Assembly: GCA_951812925.1 (NCBI GenBank)
Contig: OX638368.1
Span: 77,358,909 to 77,422,908 of the forward strand
Direction of reading: 5' to 3'
DNA: 64,000 bases
From: Calliopum simillimum
Taxonomy: Eukaryota > Arthropoda > Insecta > Diptera > Lauxaniidae
In this document: positions 21,878 through 32,219 of the stretch, in pieces
How the letters are laid out: each line of letters starts with the position of its first letter
How positions within the stretch are numbered: position 1 is the stretch's first letter
The notes under the pieces: generated by a model
Databases searched by the model: none
Told to the model about the DNA's origin: nothing
The model's input: only the letters and a program-made list of their open reading frames with translations
Program-made: the position numbers and the translations under genes

Positions 21878-22754
21878 CAGTGCTGCGATAGAAGGCATTT
21901 GCGTAAAAAATTTTTGTTCAAATTTAACATTTTTTTTATGCCATTCTACAGCAAATAGTCCAATTAAGAAATCGCCTGAAAATTTTTGAAAACTAGTGTG
22001 ATTTGTAAGTGTTACAGCTTTTTAAAGTCGAACTTTTTTTCGAAAAAAAAACATTTAAGAAAATTTTCTAATCGCAGAACTTTTTAAAAATAATTGCTGC
22101 TCCTAAACCTCAAAAGCAATTGTTTTAAAATAAAATGCATACAAAAGCCTACATACTCATTTATTTTTAATATTTTTTGTATGCCAATTTGATTACCCAA
22201 ATTAAAGTTATTTTAAAAGATATAAACAAAATTTTTCAAATATTGAAAACCGGAAAATGCTAATTTTTTTTAGAGCAGGAAAAAAAAGACGGGACTTGCG
22301 GGCATTGTTCTTAAACGTACAAATAGTACAGATTCCATATTTTAAGATAGGAAAAATTCACAACCCCGTTTTTCCCCGTTTACTTTAAATATTTATCTGA
22401 ATATCCCGTATTTACGTAAAAATCAATGATTTTATAAAATTTACACCACAAAATTTTTTTCAAATGCTTTTGAATTTTTTTAAATTTGATTTTTTTTACA
22501 GCATACTTTTATTTGTCAAAAACACATTATTAAAATTTTATATGGTTTTTTACAGCCTAAAAGCATGCGCAAACATTTTTTCCAGTTAACATTCGAAGTT
22601 TTATTTATTTGAATATCTTTTTTTCTATTCATTGCATTTGAAAATTAATTGCATTTCTGAAAACAACGTAAAAAAATATATCAGTATGGTAAATCTCATT
22701 GAAATCGAACCAAAACTGTGGAAATGCCGTTCCGTTGTATGGAGTGACAGCACT
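21878..22754. mobile_element. Non-autonomous hAT-like element
   Basis: Ends CAGTGCTG / CAGCACTG; the 5' LTR of element A shows the unoccupied site. Flanks TCTGGCGC and TGTGGCGC would be an 8-bp duplication with one mismatch and one extra base. 877 bp of AT-rich DNA with no coding frame. Family assignment rests on CAGTG ends and target length. Confidence 0.65.
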
Positions 22755-22907
22755 GTGTGGCGCTCTAAAAAATAATTTAAATAAACGAAGCACCTACATA
22801 TATATGTATATACGTACATATATATTCTTGTATATGTATATATGCGTAATATATATATATGTATATATATATACATACACACATATATATATATATTGTA
22901 TATATAA

Positions 22908-23013
22908 GGTATCGTTTCCGCACCATCCACTTTTAAAAAAATCAGTTTTTTCGTATTTAAGAAAAACACAAACAAAAACCGGAAACAGCAATAGTCATTC
23001 CAGATGTGATTTT
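22908..23013. repeat. Core segment of palindromic element X1
   Basis: The word GGTATCGTTTCCGCACCAT and the following ~85 bp (ending CCAGATGTGATT) match 61661-61763 in X2. TA-rich microsatellite flanks it on both sides in X1 (22798-22907, 23014-23078). Confidence 0.75.
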
Positions 23014-23079
23014 TATATATATATATGTGTAGGTATACATATACATACATATATATTACACATATATACATATACAATA

Positions 23080-24488
23080 GGGTGGGCCGATTTGAAAACT
23101 GATCTCGGCTACCCCCGTATGTGAAAGTTCATTCAATTCTATGAATATTTGTCCAAGGAACTATACCTCTGCGTTCAACTTTAGTTCGGCGCATTTTTGA
23201 TCGAAAATTTTACCTTTTAGTAATTTTTTTTTTATTTTCATACTAAATTTTAAAAATTTTTATAAAGGCAAAAGTAATGTCATGAATTGGCTGGTATTCT
23301 GTCAGTTATCAATAAAATTAGGTCTTGTTTACATAAAAAGTTTACTTGGTGGTGTGGAATTGATGCTACATATTTAAAAAAGTGATACGGGTCAAATAGC
23401 CGATTATTATGACCAACTTTCAAAATAAACGATTCATATTTTTGGATGATTTTTTTCAAACAAAACACCAACCTTGGCTGAAAGTTCATTCAATTCTATG
23501 AATATTTGCCCAAGGAACCATACCTCTACGTTCAACTTTGGTTCGGCGCATTTTTGATTGAAAATTTTACCTTGCGTTTAATATTTATTTTTATGCTTAA
23601 TTTTCAAAATTCTAATAGAGACAAAAGTAATATCATAATATGTTTTGGCTGGTATTCTGTCAGCAATCAAATAATTGGGTTCCGTTTTTATGGAAAGCTT
23701 ACTTGATAGCGTGGAATTGATTATATTTTTAATTTGACAGAACAATATACCAAAAATCCATGTAAAAATATGACTCGTTTATTTTGAAATCGGTTATTTG
23801 ACCGATATAATTTTTTGAAATAAATATAATCAATTCCACGCTATCAAGTAAACTTTTCGTAAAAACAGAACCTAATTTTACTGATTACTGAAAGAATACC
23901 AGCAAAAACATATTATGATATTACTTTTGTCTCTATAAGAATTTTGAAAATTAAGCATAAAAATAAATATTAAACGCAAGGTAGAATTTTCAATCGAAAA
24001 TGCGCCGAACTAAAGTTGAACGTAGAGGTATGGTTCCTTGGGCAAATATTCATAGAATTGAATGAACTTTAAGCCTAGGTTGGTGTTTTGTTTGAAAAAA
24101 TTGATCCAAAAATATGAATCGTTTATTTTGAAAGTCGGTCATAATAATTGGTTATTTGACCCATATCACTTTTTTAAATATACAGCATCAATTCCACACT
24201 ATCAAGTGAAGTTTGCGTGTAAACAAAACCTAATTTAATTGGTTACTGATAGAATCCCAGCTAAATCATATAATGACATTACTTTTGTCTTTATAAAAAT
24301 TTTTAAAATTTAGTATGAAAATAAAAAAAAAATTACTTAAAGGTAAAATTTTCGATCAAAAATGCGCCGAACTAAAGTTGAACGCAGAGGTATAGTTCCT
24401 TGGGCAAATATTCACAGAATTGAATGAACTTTGACATAGGGGGGTAGCCGAGGTCGATAAAATTTCGTTCATACAATTTGGCCCACCC
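23080..24488. mobile_element. TA-flanked foldback of paired tandem repeats
   Basis: Ends GGGTGGGCC / GGCCCACCC with TA on both sides (23078-23079, 24489-24490). Each arm holds two tandem copies of a ~360-bp unit, starting with the AAAGTTCATTCAATTCTATG word near 23125 and 23481; inverted copies lie near 24000-24070 and 24360-24440. The order is thus R1-R2-R2'-R1'. No transposase. A Tc1/mariner-like MITE is likely from the TA target. Confidence 0.8.
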
Positions 24489-24735
24489 TAATATACAAGT
24501 ATATATATGTGCGTATATACATATATATCTGTATATAATATGTATACAAACACCGAGACATACCCGAAAATCGTTAAAAAAACTAAAATGTTGAAAGAAA
24601 AAAAACGGCTGGACGTTCGATTTCGCAGTTTGCGGATTTTGATACTAGAAGGTCCCCCAACATTATTCCTGAAAAAAATCGCGGGTGGTATTTCAAAAAG
24701 TTAAAATTTTTTAAAAACCACCGTGTATAAACATA

Positions 24736-24836
24736 CTAGCTGTTTTACCCGGCGTTGCACGGGTTTTAATAAGAAGCCAGATTGCACAAAAAAGCTAATA
24801 ACGAAAACTTTTTTTTATTTTTTAAAACAATGTGCC
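24736..24836 (-). mobile_element. Helitron-like 3' end fragment
   Basis: Read on the minus strand it ends with a small hairpin (CCCG TGCAACGC CGGG, 24748-24763), about 8 nt, then CTAG followed by T, the usual 3' signature of Helitrons (hairpin, CTRR, insertion before T). Only about 100 bp remain between X1 and Y copy 2. Confidence 0.45.
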
Positions 24837-24840
24837 ACAA

Positions 24841-25749
24841 CACGGTGCTCTTGAACAGTCGATAGGTTTTTTGAATATGTGGAGAAAATCTGTGAATGGG
24901 GTTTCATTTGTATTAGTTTAGTGGTCTGAAAAATGCAAACCCCGAAATCGTAGCTGATCATCCCCGCGAAATATCTCAAAAATACATATCCCATATAAAA
25001 TAAAAAAATTCAGAAAAAAAAACGCAACAAACAAATATAGAATTGCTGTATATTATACGGTTTTTGAGATATCTTAGCCAAAACAAGGAAAAAAAGCCGA
25101 TGCTATGTTTTATTGTTGTGTTTTGGAGCTATATAACAGGACGTATATCCGTAAATTCTGATGCAGAAATAGAAAGCTTTAATCAGTCTTCTAAACCTAA
25201 TTCAAATAATGTCGATATCTTTATTTTTCTCGGAGATATCCTAACCTAAAAAGTTAAAAGATGCAAAAAACGTGTTTTGTCATTATTTCAGTCTACGATA
25301 TTTCAGAGAAAAATTAAGCTATTGACATAATTTGAATGCGGTTTCAAAGAAAAAGATTGGAGCTTTCAGATAATGTATTGAATTTTGCGTATGAATGTTT
25401 TCTATTCTAGTTATACAGCTTTAGAATATAGCAAAAACGGTATTTTTTCCTTGTTTAGGCTAAGATATCTCAAAAACCGTATGAGATATAGCAATTTTAA
25501 GGCCGGATTCAGATTCAGCATTGCAAAATACATTAAATATTACTATTTTTATATTTGTTTGTTGCGTTTTTTTTCCGATTTTTTATTTTTTTTATATGGG
25601 ATATGTATTTTTGCGATATTTCGCGGGGATGATTAGCTACGATTTAAGGGTTTGCATTTTCCAGCCCACTAAACTAATACAAATGAAACCCCATTCACAG
25701 ATTTTCTCCACATAGCCAAAAAACCTATCGACTGTTCAAGAGCACCGTG
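24841..25749. mobile_element. Foldback element Y, copy 2 (complete)
   Basis: Ends CACGGTGCTCTTGAACAG and complement, with a 4-bp target duplication ACAA (24837-24840, 25750-25753). The arms of at least 200 bp are inverted copies (CCCGAAATCGTAGCTGATCA / inverse). The centre has AAAACAAGGAAAAAAAGCC and its complement, so nearly the whole 909 bp folds back. No gene. Copy 1 is at 1948-2670; weaker relatives are at about 54575-54655 and 61764-62060. Confidence 0.82.
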
Positions 25750-25810
25750 ACAAACAGATGCTACAATATATTTATTTTATCGGTAAAAATCCAAAAGTCT
25801 CGCAAAATAT

Positions 25811-26291
25811 TAGTGCAGGCAAATTAGGTATTCATATCTAATTTTGTTGAACATGCACCGATTTTGATCCAACAGGGCTCATTTTGTTCGTAATAAAATT
25901 TAGAACAAAACCAACACATTAGTTTTTTCCGGCCTTTCCCCAAAATTGTTTTAGTCCCCCGTGAACCTTCAAAATCGGATAAATTCAATAAAACTGTTCT
26001 AAAATGCTTCTTTCATTTTCCAACATCATATTTGGATTCAGCAATCTAGAGAACCCCGTGAATAGCATAACTTTCAATTTTTAAGCATTTTAGAACAGTT
26101 TTATTGAATTTATCCGATTTTGAGGGTTCACAGGGGACTAAAGAAATTTTGGGGAAAGGCCGGAAAAAACTAATGTGTTGGTTTTGTTCTAAATTTTATT
26201 ACGAACAAAATGAGCCCTGTTGGATCAAAATCGATTCGTGTTCAACAAAATTAGAAATGAATACCTGTTTTTACCTAATTTGCCTGCACTA
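25811..26291. mobile_element. 481-bp foldback MITE
   Basis: TAGTGCAGGCAAATTAGG and its complement at the ends, flanked by AATAT on each side. The arms of about 230 bp (GATCCAACAGGGCTCATTTT etc.) meet around 26030-26050. Confidence 0.75.
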
Positions 26292-26299
26292 AATATAAA

Positions 26300-27460
26300 A
26301 ATACATTGAAGAAATCGGTAAGAGTTCAAGTTTATGGAAAAACGTCCAAGATATCGGTAAATGTCCAAAAGTATCCAAATACACCAAAAAAATCGGTAAA
26401 AGCCCAAATGTATCGAAAAACATCTAAAATATCGGCAAAAGTCTAAAAGTATAAAAAAACATCTAAAGTATAGATAAAAGTCCAAATATAACGAAAAACA
26501 TCCAAAATTTCGGTAAGAGTCCAAAAGTTTCGAAAAATATTGAAAAACATCTAAAATATCGGTAAAGGTCCATAAATGTCGAAAAACATCCTAAAATCGG
26601 TAAAAGACCAAAAGTATTGGAAAACATCGAAGAAATAATAATAATAATACTTGATTGTTATTATTATACCTAATAAGTGGCATCAATCAATAAACTCTAT
26701 ATATTAAAAAAATCAGTAAAAGTCCAAATAAAGCGAAAAGATCCAATATTCGAAAAGGTCCAAAAGTTTCGAAAAACATTGAAACACATCGAAGAAATCG
26801 GATAATGTCCAAGTTTATCAAAAAACATCCTATGTACCGGTAATAGTTCAAATACATTTATTGAAAAACATCCAATACATATATCGAAAAAAGTTCAAAA
26901 GTTTCGAAAAATAGTGAAATAAAAAAAAAATTTTCGAAAAACGTACAAAATATCGGTAAAAGTAAAAAAATGTCGAAAAACATCCTACATATCGGTAAAA
27001 GTCCAAAATTATTGGAAAACATTGAAGAAATTGGTGAAAGTCCAAATACATATTTCGAAAAATATTCAATATATCGAAAAGGGTCCAAAAATTTAGGAAA
27101 ATATTGAAACACAACGAGGAAATCGGTAAGTCCAAGTTTATAGAAAAACATCCAAAATATCGTTAAAGTCCAAAAATGTCGAAAAACATCCTATTTATCG
27201 GTAAAAATCCAAAAGTTTAGAAAAATATTGAAACACATTGAAGAAATCGGTACAAGTCTAAAAACAAAACATCCAATATATCGAAACAAAATCAAAAGAT
27301 TCGAAAAATAGTGAAATATGTACATCGAAGAAATCGGTCAAAGTTCAAGTGTTTCGAAAAACATCCAAAATATCGAAAAAAGTCAAAAAGAATTGAAAAA
27401 TATTGAAAAACATGTAAAACATCGTTAAAAGTCCAAAAATATTGAAAATATTGAGTTGGC
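26300..27460. repeat. Degenerate minisatellite (about 37-bp unit)
   Basis: Over 1.1 kb built from diverged copies of ATCGGTAAAAGTCC + AAAAGTATCG + AAAAACATCC. The unit length varies from about 30 to 45 bp. Reading frames on the minus strand look like Phe/Tyr/Arg-rich repeat proteins only because they translate this array. Confidence 0.8.
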
Positions 27461-27687
27461 ATCACTGACGAAATCACTCTCATTTTTGCTCTAATCAATA
27501 ACACAACATCAAGAATAAAAAAAAAACAATAAATGAAAGAGACGGAAAAGACAACAACAACACATAACTCATGGCGCAGCAAGCTATAGCGACTGAAATG
27601 CAAACTTCATACTAAAACTAGTAAGGGTGTAACCTTTGGCCTGGCCAAACATTAAATACCCTACACAGCAGTATTTTGAAAGTTTTG

Positions 27688-28430
27688 CTTATATGGGAGG
27701 TGCCACGCCCTCTTGTCCAAATTCACCCAGTTTTTTCTCAGAGTTTAAACTTATAGTTCTTAGCATTTGAGTGAAGTTTGGTTGGATTATCTCAAAAAAT
27801 GTTTTCAGTATAGCGTTTTGAACCTTTTGCTTATACGGGAGGTGCCACGACTTCTTGTCCAAATTCACCCAGTTTTTCTCAGAGTTTAAACTTATAGTTC
27901 TTAGCATTTGAGTGAAATTTGGTTGGATTATCTCAAAAAATGTTTTCAGTAAAGCGTTTTGAACCTTTTGCTTCTATGGGAGGTGCCACGCCCTCTTGTC
28001 CGAATTCTCCTGGTTTTTGTTCAGAGGGTGCGCTTACAATTCGTAGTATTTCTATGTATTTTGGTTGCATTGTCGTAAAAAAACTCAAAAAGTTGCATTT
28101 TGAATATATTTTTTGTATGGGTGGTAGGCGTGTCCGTTGACCGATTTCGCTCATTTTCAATCCCCCGAGCTAACTTTGACAACGAAGACTGTGCACAAAA
28201 TTTCATTGAATTATCTTGGTTAGTTTTCCCAAAAAGTGTATTTCCACACACAGCACCCAGCCAGCCAGCCAGCCACCCAGCCAGCCACCCAGCCAGACAG
28301 ACGGACATGGCTATATCGACTCAGGAAGTGACGCTGATCAAGAATATATATACTTTTCTATATCTGCCACGCCTCCTTCTCTGCGTTACAAACGGAAGGA
28401 CAAAGTGAATATACCCTGGGTGTAGGGCAT
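27688..28430. repeat. 142-bp tandem repeat plus dispersed tail
   Basis: GGGAGGTGCCACG recurs at about 27694, 27837 and 27978, three copies of a ~142-bp unit. It is followed by an (AGCC)n tract and the words GACGGACATGGCTATATCGA and GCTGATCAAGAATATATATA, a combination I recognise from dispersed repeats of flies. It ends about 28430 (TATACCCTGGGTGTAGGGCA). Confidence 0.7.
28253..28305 (+). repeat. (AGCC)n microsatellite
   Basis: Irregular run of AGCC/ACCC units with no coding meaning; frames through it give proline/serine repeats. Confidence 0.8.
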
Positions 28431-29779
28431 AAAAAGGGTTATCTTATAAAAACCAAAAAAAATAAGTATACAATCCTGTTTCTTATTACACGTAAAACGT
28501 TTTAAAAAAAAAATTATTAAAATCGGTTCGGTATATTTTGCACCAAATCGTTACATAGGGTTTTCATATAAGCAATTTTATATAAATAGTATAGATTTGT
28601 CAACGAACACGCCTACCACGTTGCTGTTCTGAGAATTTAAATAACGATAACAACACCCCTCTGAGATTATTTATATTATGAAAGCCTATCAAATTCCGCA
28701 TATTTTGGTGGATTTTCAAAAAATTCGTTAGAGCGGCTTTTGAAAAAATGCCAAAAAATCTGATAAAAATAGAATGAACAAAAAATTTTGAGTTGACACA
28801 CAAAAAAAATGCATGCGATCCCAGGATTTTCGGGATCAGAAATTTGAATCCCGGGATCCCGGGATTTGTATGCATTTTTTTTTTTTTTCTAAATAATGCA
28901 AAATTTAGTATTAGTATTATTATTTAGTATTTAGTATTAAAAAATCCTAATATTTTGTCTAATATACCCCTACTACACCCCTACAAATATATTTTATTTA
29001 AAAAGTGTCAAAAATATTAAAACACATATTTAATTATATAAAATAGTGAGATCAAAGTTTTAACAAGTGTTGGACTTGAAATAATTAACTTTTCTTTTAA
29101 TCAGTTTTATTATTATTAAAATATGATTTTAGGAAAATTAAAGCATTTATTGTTTTATCATCCAATTTTTATCTAAATTTATTACATATCTGTGGACTTT
29201 TGACAAAACAACCTAACTCGAAATTGGAACTTTTCAGGATAGCTTAAAAACTGATTAATTACTTTTCAATAATGTGGCTCAATTTCGTTGATGCAGCGTT
29301 GAATCTCCTTTGTCTAGTTATGTCAAATTGAGATTTTAACTTCAATATGTTCCTCGTATGCAACTCCTTATTGTGTCAAAATCTCACGCAAATCGGTTGC
29401 TTGGTTACATAGAGTTTAGAGTTTAGCTACTACAGCTATTAGCCTTCTTGGCTATTTAGCTTCAAACTTTAAATCAGGTAAAGCTTATTAAATATTATGA
29501 AAATGAAAAAATTATGAGTTTTAATGTGTTATTTTTTCATAGCTTTTTCGCACTTTCTCAACATACCCACTCAGATCACGTGTACACATAACTACAAATG
29601 CATAAATGCAGTTGTATATATGCTGTGGGGCTCGGACAACACAAACGTTAAATAAAAAACAACCAATAACCAATAACCAACAAACTTAATTATAATAATT
29701 TTTCAATTTAAGTTTGACAAGCTAATGCTATATACTTCGCAATGATTTAAAGTACAGTAATTTGGTAGTTTTACTTGGA
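28431..29779. other. AT-rich DNA, no gene seen
   Basis: Contains a small foldback at about 28806-28877 with a perfect 20-bp palindrome (28847-28866, ATCCCGGGATCCCGGGAT core). The rest is AT-rich and holds no convincing coding sequence or element ends. Confidence 0.5.
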
Positions 29780-32105
29780 AAGTTTCGCGGGATTTTTGCA
29801 AATGAGTTATTTTATAGATTTCGATGTGCTCTTTCAGAATTTCAACTTTGCTACCTCTAGTCGTGTTCGCTCTCGCCGCCATATTGGAAAAATGGCGTTC
29901 AAAATCAGTTTTTTACAAATATCTCTTTAACGGTTACATTTAGAGAAAAATATTGTGGCTCAATATTTCTATAAAAATGGCATCTCAATTGTTTTCATAC
30001 GACTTATAACTCAGGAGATATCCTATTTCAAAAATTTCAAAATCCCGACGCTAAAAAAATAGCTTAAGAAATAAGGGTGGTGGCATTCGAAAGGTAATTG
30101 CATGTACTTTTTGGGAAAATTGGTCCCGAATGTACTTACAAGAGTCTTACTTACTTACTTAGAGGGTTAAAATTGTCTACAAAAATATTCCTCGTAATAT
30201 CCTGCATAAGTTTACTGAACACATAATACACCTCAAATGTAAGGATCATATAGTTAAATTCATCGATTTAACACAAGAACGCGCTATTTTGGTATTTGTC
30301 ATGTAAAGTGGATTAAAAAACTTAAAAAATCGATTTAGAAAAAATCTGACGTGCAGGAGAAAAACGACGAGACACGGGTATTTTTTTTAACGCCTACTTT
30401 AAGAATTTTTGGATTTTCTCATGTGTTTTACAAAAAGTTTTAATTATCGAACAGTTTATTACAAAAAAACGAAAAAAATAGGGAAAAATGCATTTTGGTA
30501 ACTTTTCAATGAATTGTATACAACTTTTACATTTTTCCATCGATTTTTTAAGTGGTATCTTAGTTTCTTCACAAATATATAGTCCATGATACAAAAAAAA
30601 AATTATAACAAAGTTATTTTTTCTTGTATAAATCTGCAGTTGATTTTGATTTTTTGTTAATTTTTTCGAAAAAAAAAAATGTTTTTTTAGAAATCAATTT
30701 ATTTCGCCGAAACTAACAAACCAACCAAAAAGTGATGTGAATATTATTTGTAGGCAATTTAATTACCTTTAATATGACACGTTTGAATACAAACATTGGT
30801 TCTTGAGATATTTGTACTTAAATGGAACTATCTTTTTTTTTTGGTCCGAAAACCGAAAATGACCGATATCTCGAAAACGACACGAAAAAAAAAAAAGTAA
30901 TGCTATTTTCGGAATGAACAGCCCATTTTACATATAAAATGAATAATGGCATTCCCTGGGGAAAAAATTTTTACTCATTTGTTGCATAATGTAAGACAAA
31001 AAAAAAAAACCCATGTTTAGGTCGTTCTTTAGGGATGCGGACTTCTTAAGCTATTTTTTAGCGTCGGGATATTGATTTTGTCCATTTTTATCGAAAAAAG
31101 TCACACTGTGTGAATAGGCACAGTGATGTGTTGAGCTTAAAATTACGATGCATCATGAACGGTGAGTCAAAGTAAAAACAGTTATTTATAGGGAACTACT
31201 TCCACTATAAGCTACATATTGTTTTATTGTTCATATGACCCATAGTTCAGGAGATATTTTTTCAACAAACCTAAAATTTAGAAAAAATCGCTTTTTCAAA
31301 ATAGCTTCAAAGCGATTCGTCCTAGAAAAAAATTATTCATGTATTTTCTAGAACGTTCAATTGCCTATAAGGGTCTCTCGCGACTTGAAAATCATTCAAA
31401 AGTGAACATAGTAGGGAACATAGTACAATTTTCAATTTGAATAATTTTCAAGTCGCGATATCTCATGAAGGGTAAGTCTGACGAAAAAACAGTTCGAAGA
31501 AACCCTTATAGAGAATTGAACGTGCTACAAAATGCATGAACAATTTTTTTTCTCGGACGAACCGTTTTGGACCTATTTTGAAAAAGCGGTTTTTTTCTAA
31601 ATTTTAGGTTTGTTGAAAAAATATCTCCTAAGCTATAGGTGATATGAAAAAAAATAAGATGTAGCTTGTAGTGCAAGTAATTCCCTATAAATAAATATGT
31701 TTACTTTTAACGTGTGACTCACCATTCATGAGTTATCGTAATTTTAAGCTCTACACATAACTGTGCTTATTCATAAGCGGCATGCATGATTTACAAATTT
31801 ATTTCAATTTTTGAATAAGGATATCTCCTGAGTTATAAGTCCTACGAAAGCAATTCCAAGGTAATTTTTGTAGAAAATTTCAGAACCTAAAATATTGCTC
31901 CATAATATTTTTCTCTAAATGTAACCGTTAAAGAGATATTTGTAAAAAACTGATTTTGGGAGCCATTTTTCCAATATGGCGGCGCGAGCGAACAAAATTC
32001 GAGGTAGCAAAGTTGAAATTCTGAAAGAGCACATCGAAATCTATAAAATAACTCATTTGCAAAAATCCCGCAAAACTTTCCAGGTAACATCATTTTATTC
32101 TCACA
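29780..32105. repeat. Large palindrome with an insert in its left arm
   Basis: Left outer arm about 29780-30040 and right outer arm about 31800-32105 are inverted (GGAAAGTTTCGCGGGATTTT near 29788; complement near 32075). An inner palindrome at about 31090-31790 is centred near 31425. The left arm is interrupted by the 30043-31068 segment. No coding frame is credible. Confidence 0.72.
30043..31068. mobile_element. Inverted-repeat element inside the palindrome
   Basis: Bounded by CCCGACGCTAAAAAA / TTTTTTAGCGTCGGG; the inner 30160-30990 sequence recurs inverted at about 32640-33425 and again direct at about 34165-34740. No target duplication could be settled by eye. Confidence 0.5.
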
Positions 32106-32219
32106 AATGATTGTACTAAAGTCTTCTAATATTGAAATAGCAAAATTTTTACAGTTTTCCTTATAAAACAAAAACTACCATGCGGAATCTCAAGTGCTAT
32201 ATCTTTATTTTCCGAAATA

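Larger units (their letters stand above)
4280..22797 (+). mobile_element. Ty3/Gypsy LTR retrotransposon A (nested, broken)
   Basis: LTR ends are TGTAGTGC...CACCTACA, with TATA flanking both sides (4276-4279 and 22798-22801). X2 at 57.38 kb shows the uninterrupted target. Order: 5' LTR, PBS, gag, protease, RT, RNase H, integrase, purine tract, 3' LTR. The integrase gene is split by LTR element B (10327-19138), the 5' LTR by a Tc1-like element, and the 3' LTR by a LINE and a hAT-like element. Stripped of inserts, each LTR is about 220 bp and I count only about two differences between them, so the insertion is young. The gag CHCC finger (C-x2-H-x9-C-x3-C) is of the kind described for the CsRn1 clade; clade assignment is inference. 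Confidence 0.9.
19440..22797 (+). repeat. 3' LTR of element A, split by a LINE and a hAT-like element
   Basis: LTR pieces are 19440-19458, about 21712-21876 and about 22763-22797; together they rebuild about 220 bp matching the 5' LTR. Confidence 0.85.
4079..24725. mobile_element. Palindromic element X1, disrupted by a nest of insertions
   Basis: The two ends are inverted repeats of about 200 bp: left 4079-4275 (CGCGGTGGTTTTTAAAAAA ... TTGGGGGACCCTTCTAGTAT) and right 24510-24725, ending AAAACCACCGTG. Between them lie TA-rich tracts and a central core of about 105 bp at 22908-23013. The body is split by LTR element A (4280-22797) and a TA-flanked foldback (23080-24488). With those removed, X1 is about 0.7 kb. 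The flanks read TAT on both sides, a possible short target duplication. No protein is encoded. A second copy, X2, starts at 57178. Confidence 0.8.

Noticed and set aside
22625..23124. Tyr/Ile-rich frames on both strands
   Set aside because: They translate (TA)n/(TATG)n microsatellite within element X1.
26300..27460. A CRISPR-like array (short repeats with variable spacing)
   Set aside because: Repeats are degenerate and contiguous without unique spacers, in a eukaryotic transposon-rich region.
26225..27603. Minus-strand reading frames of about 95-103 codons rich in Phe, Tyr and Arg that look like repeat proteins
   Set aside because: They translate a degenerate 37-bp minisatellite in several frames at once; no start context, domain or codon bias supports a gene.
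28100..28425. Pro/Ser/Gln-rich frames around 28.25 kb
   Set aside because: Produced by the (AGCC)n microsatellite.
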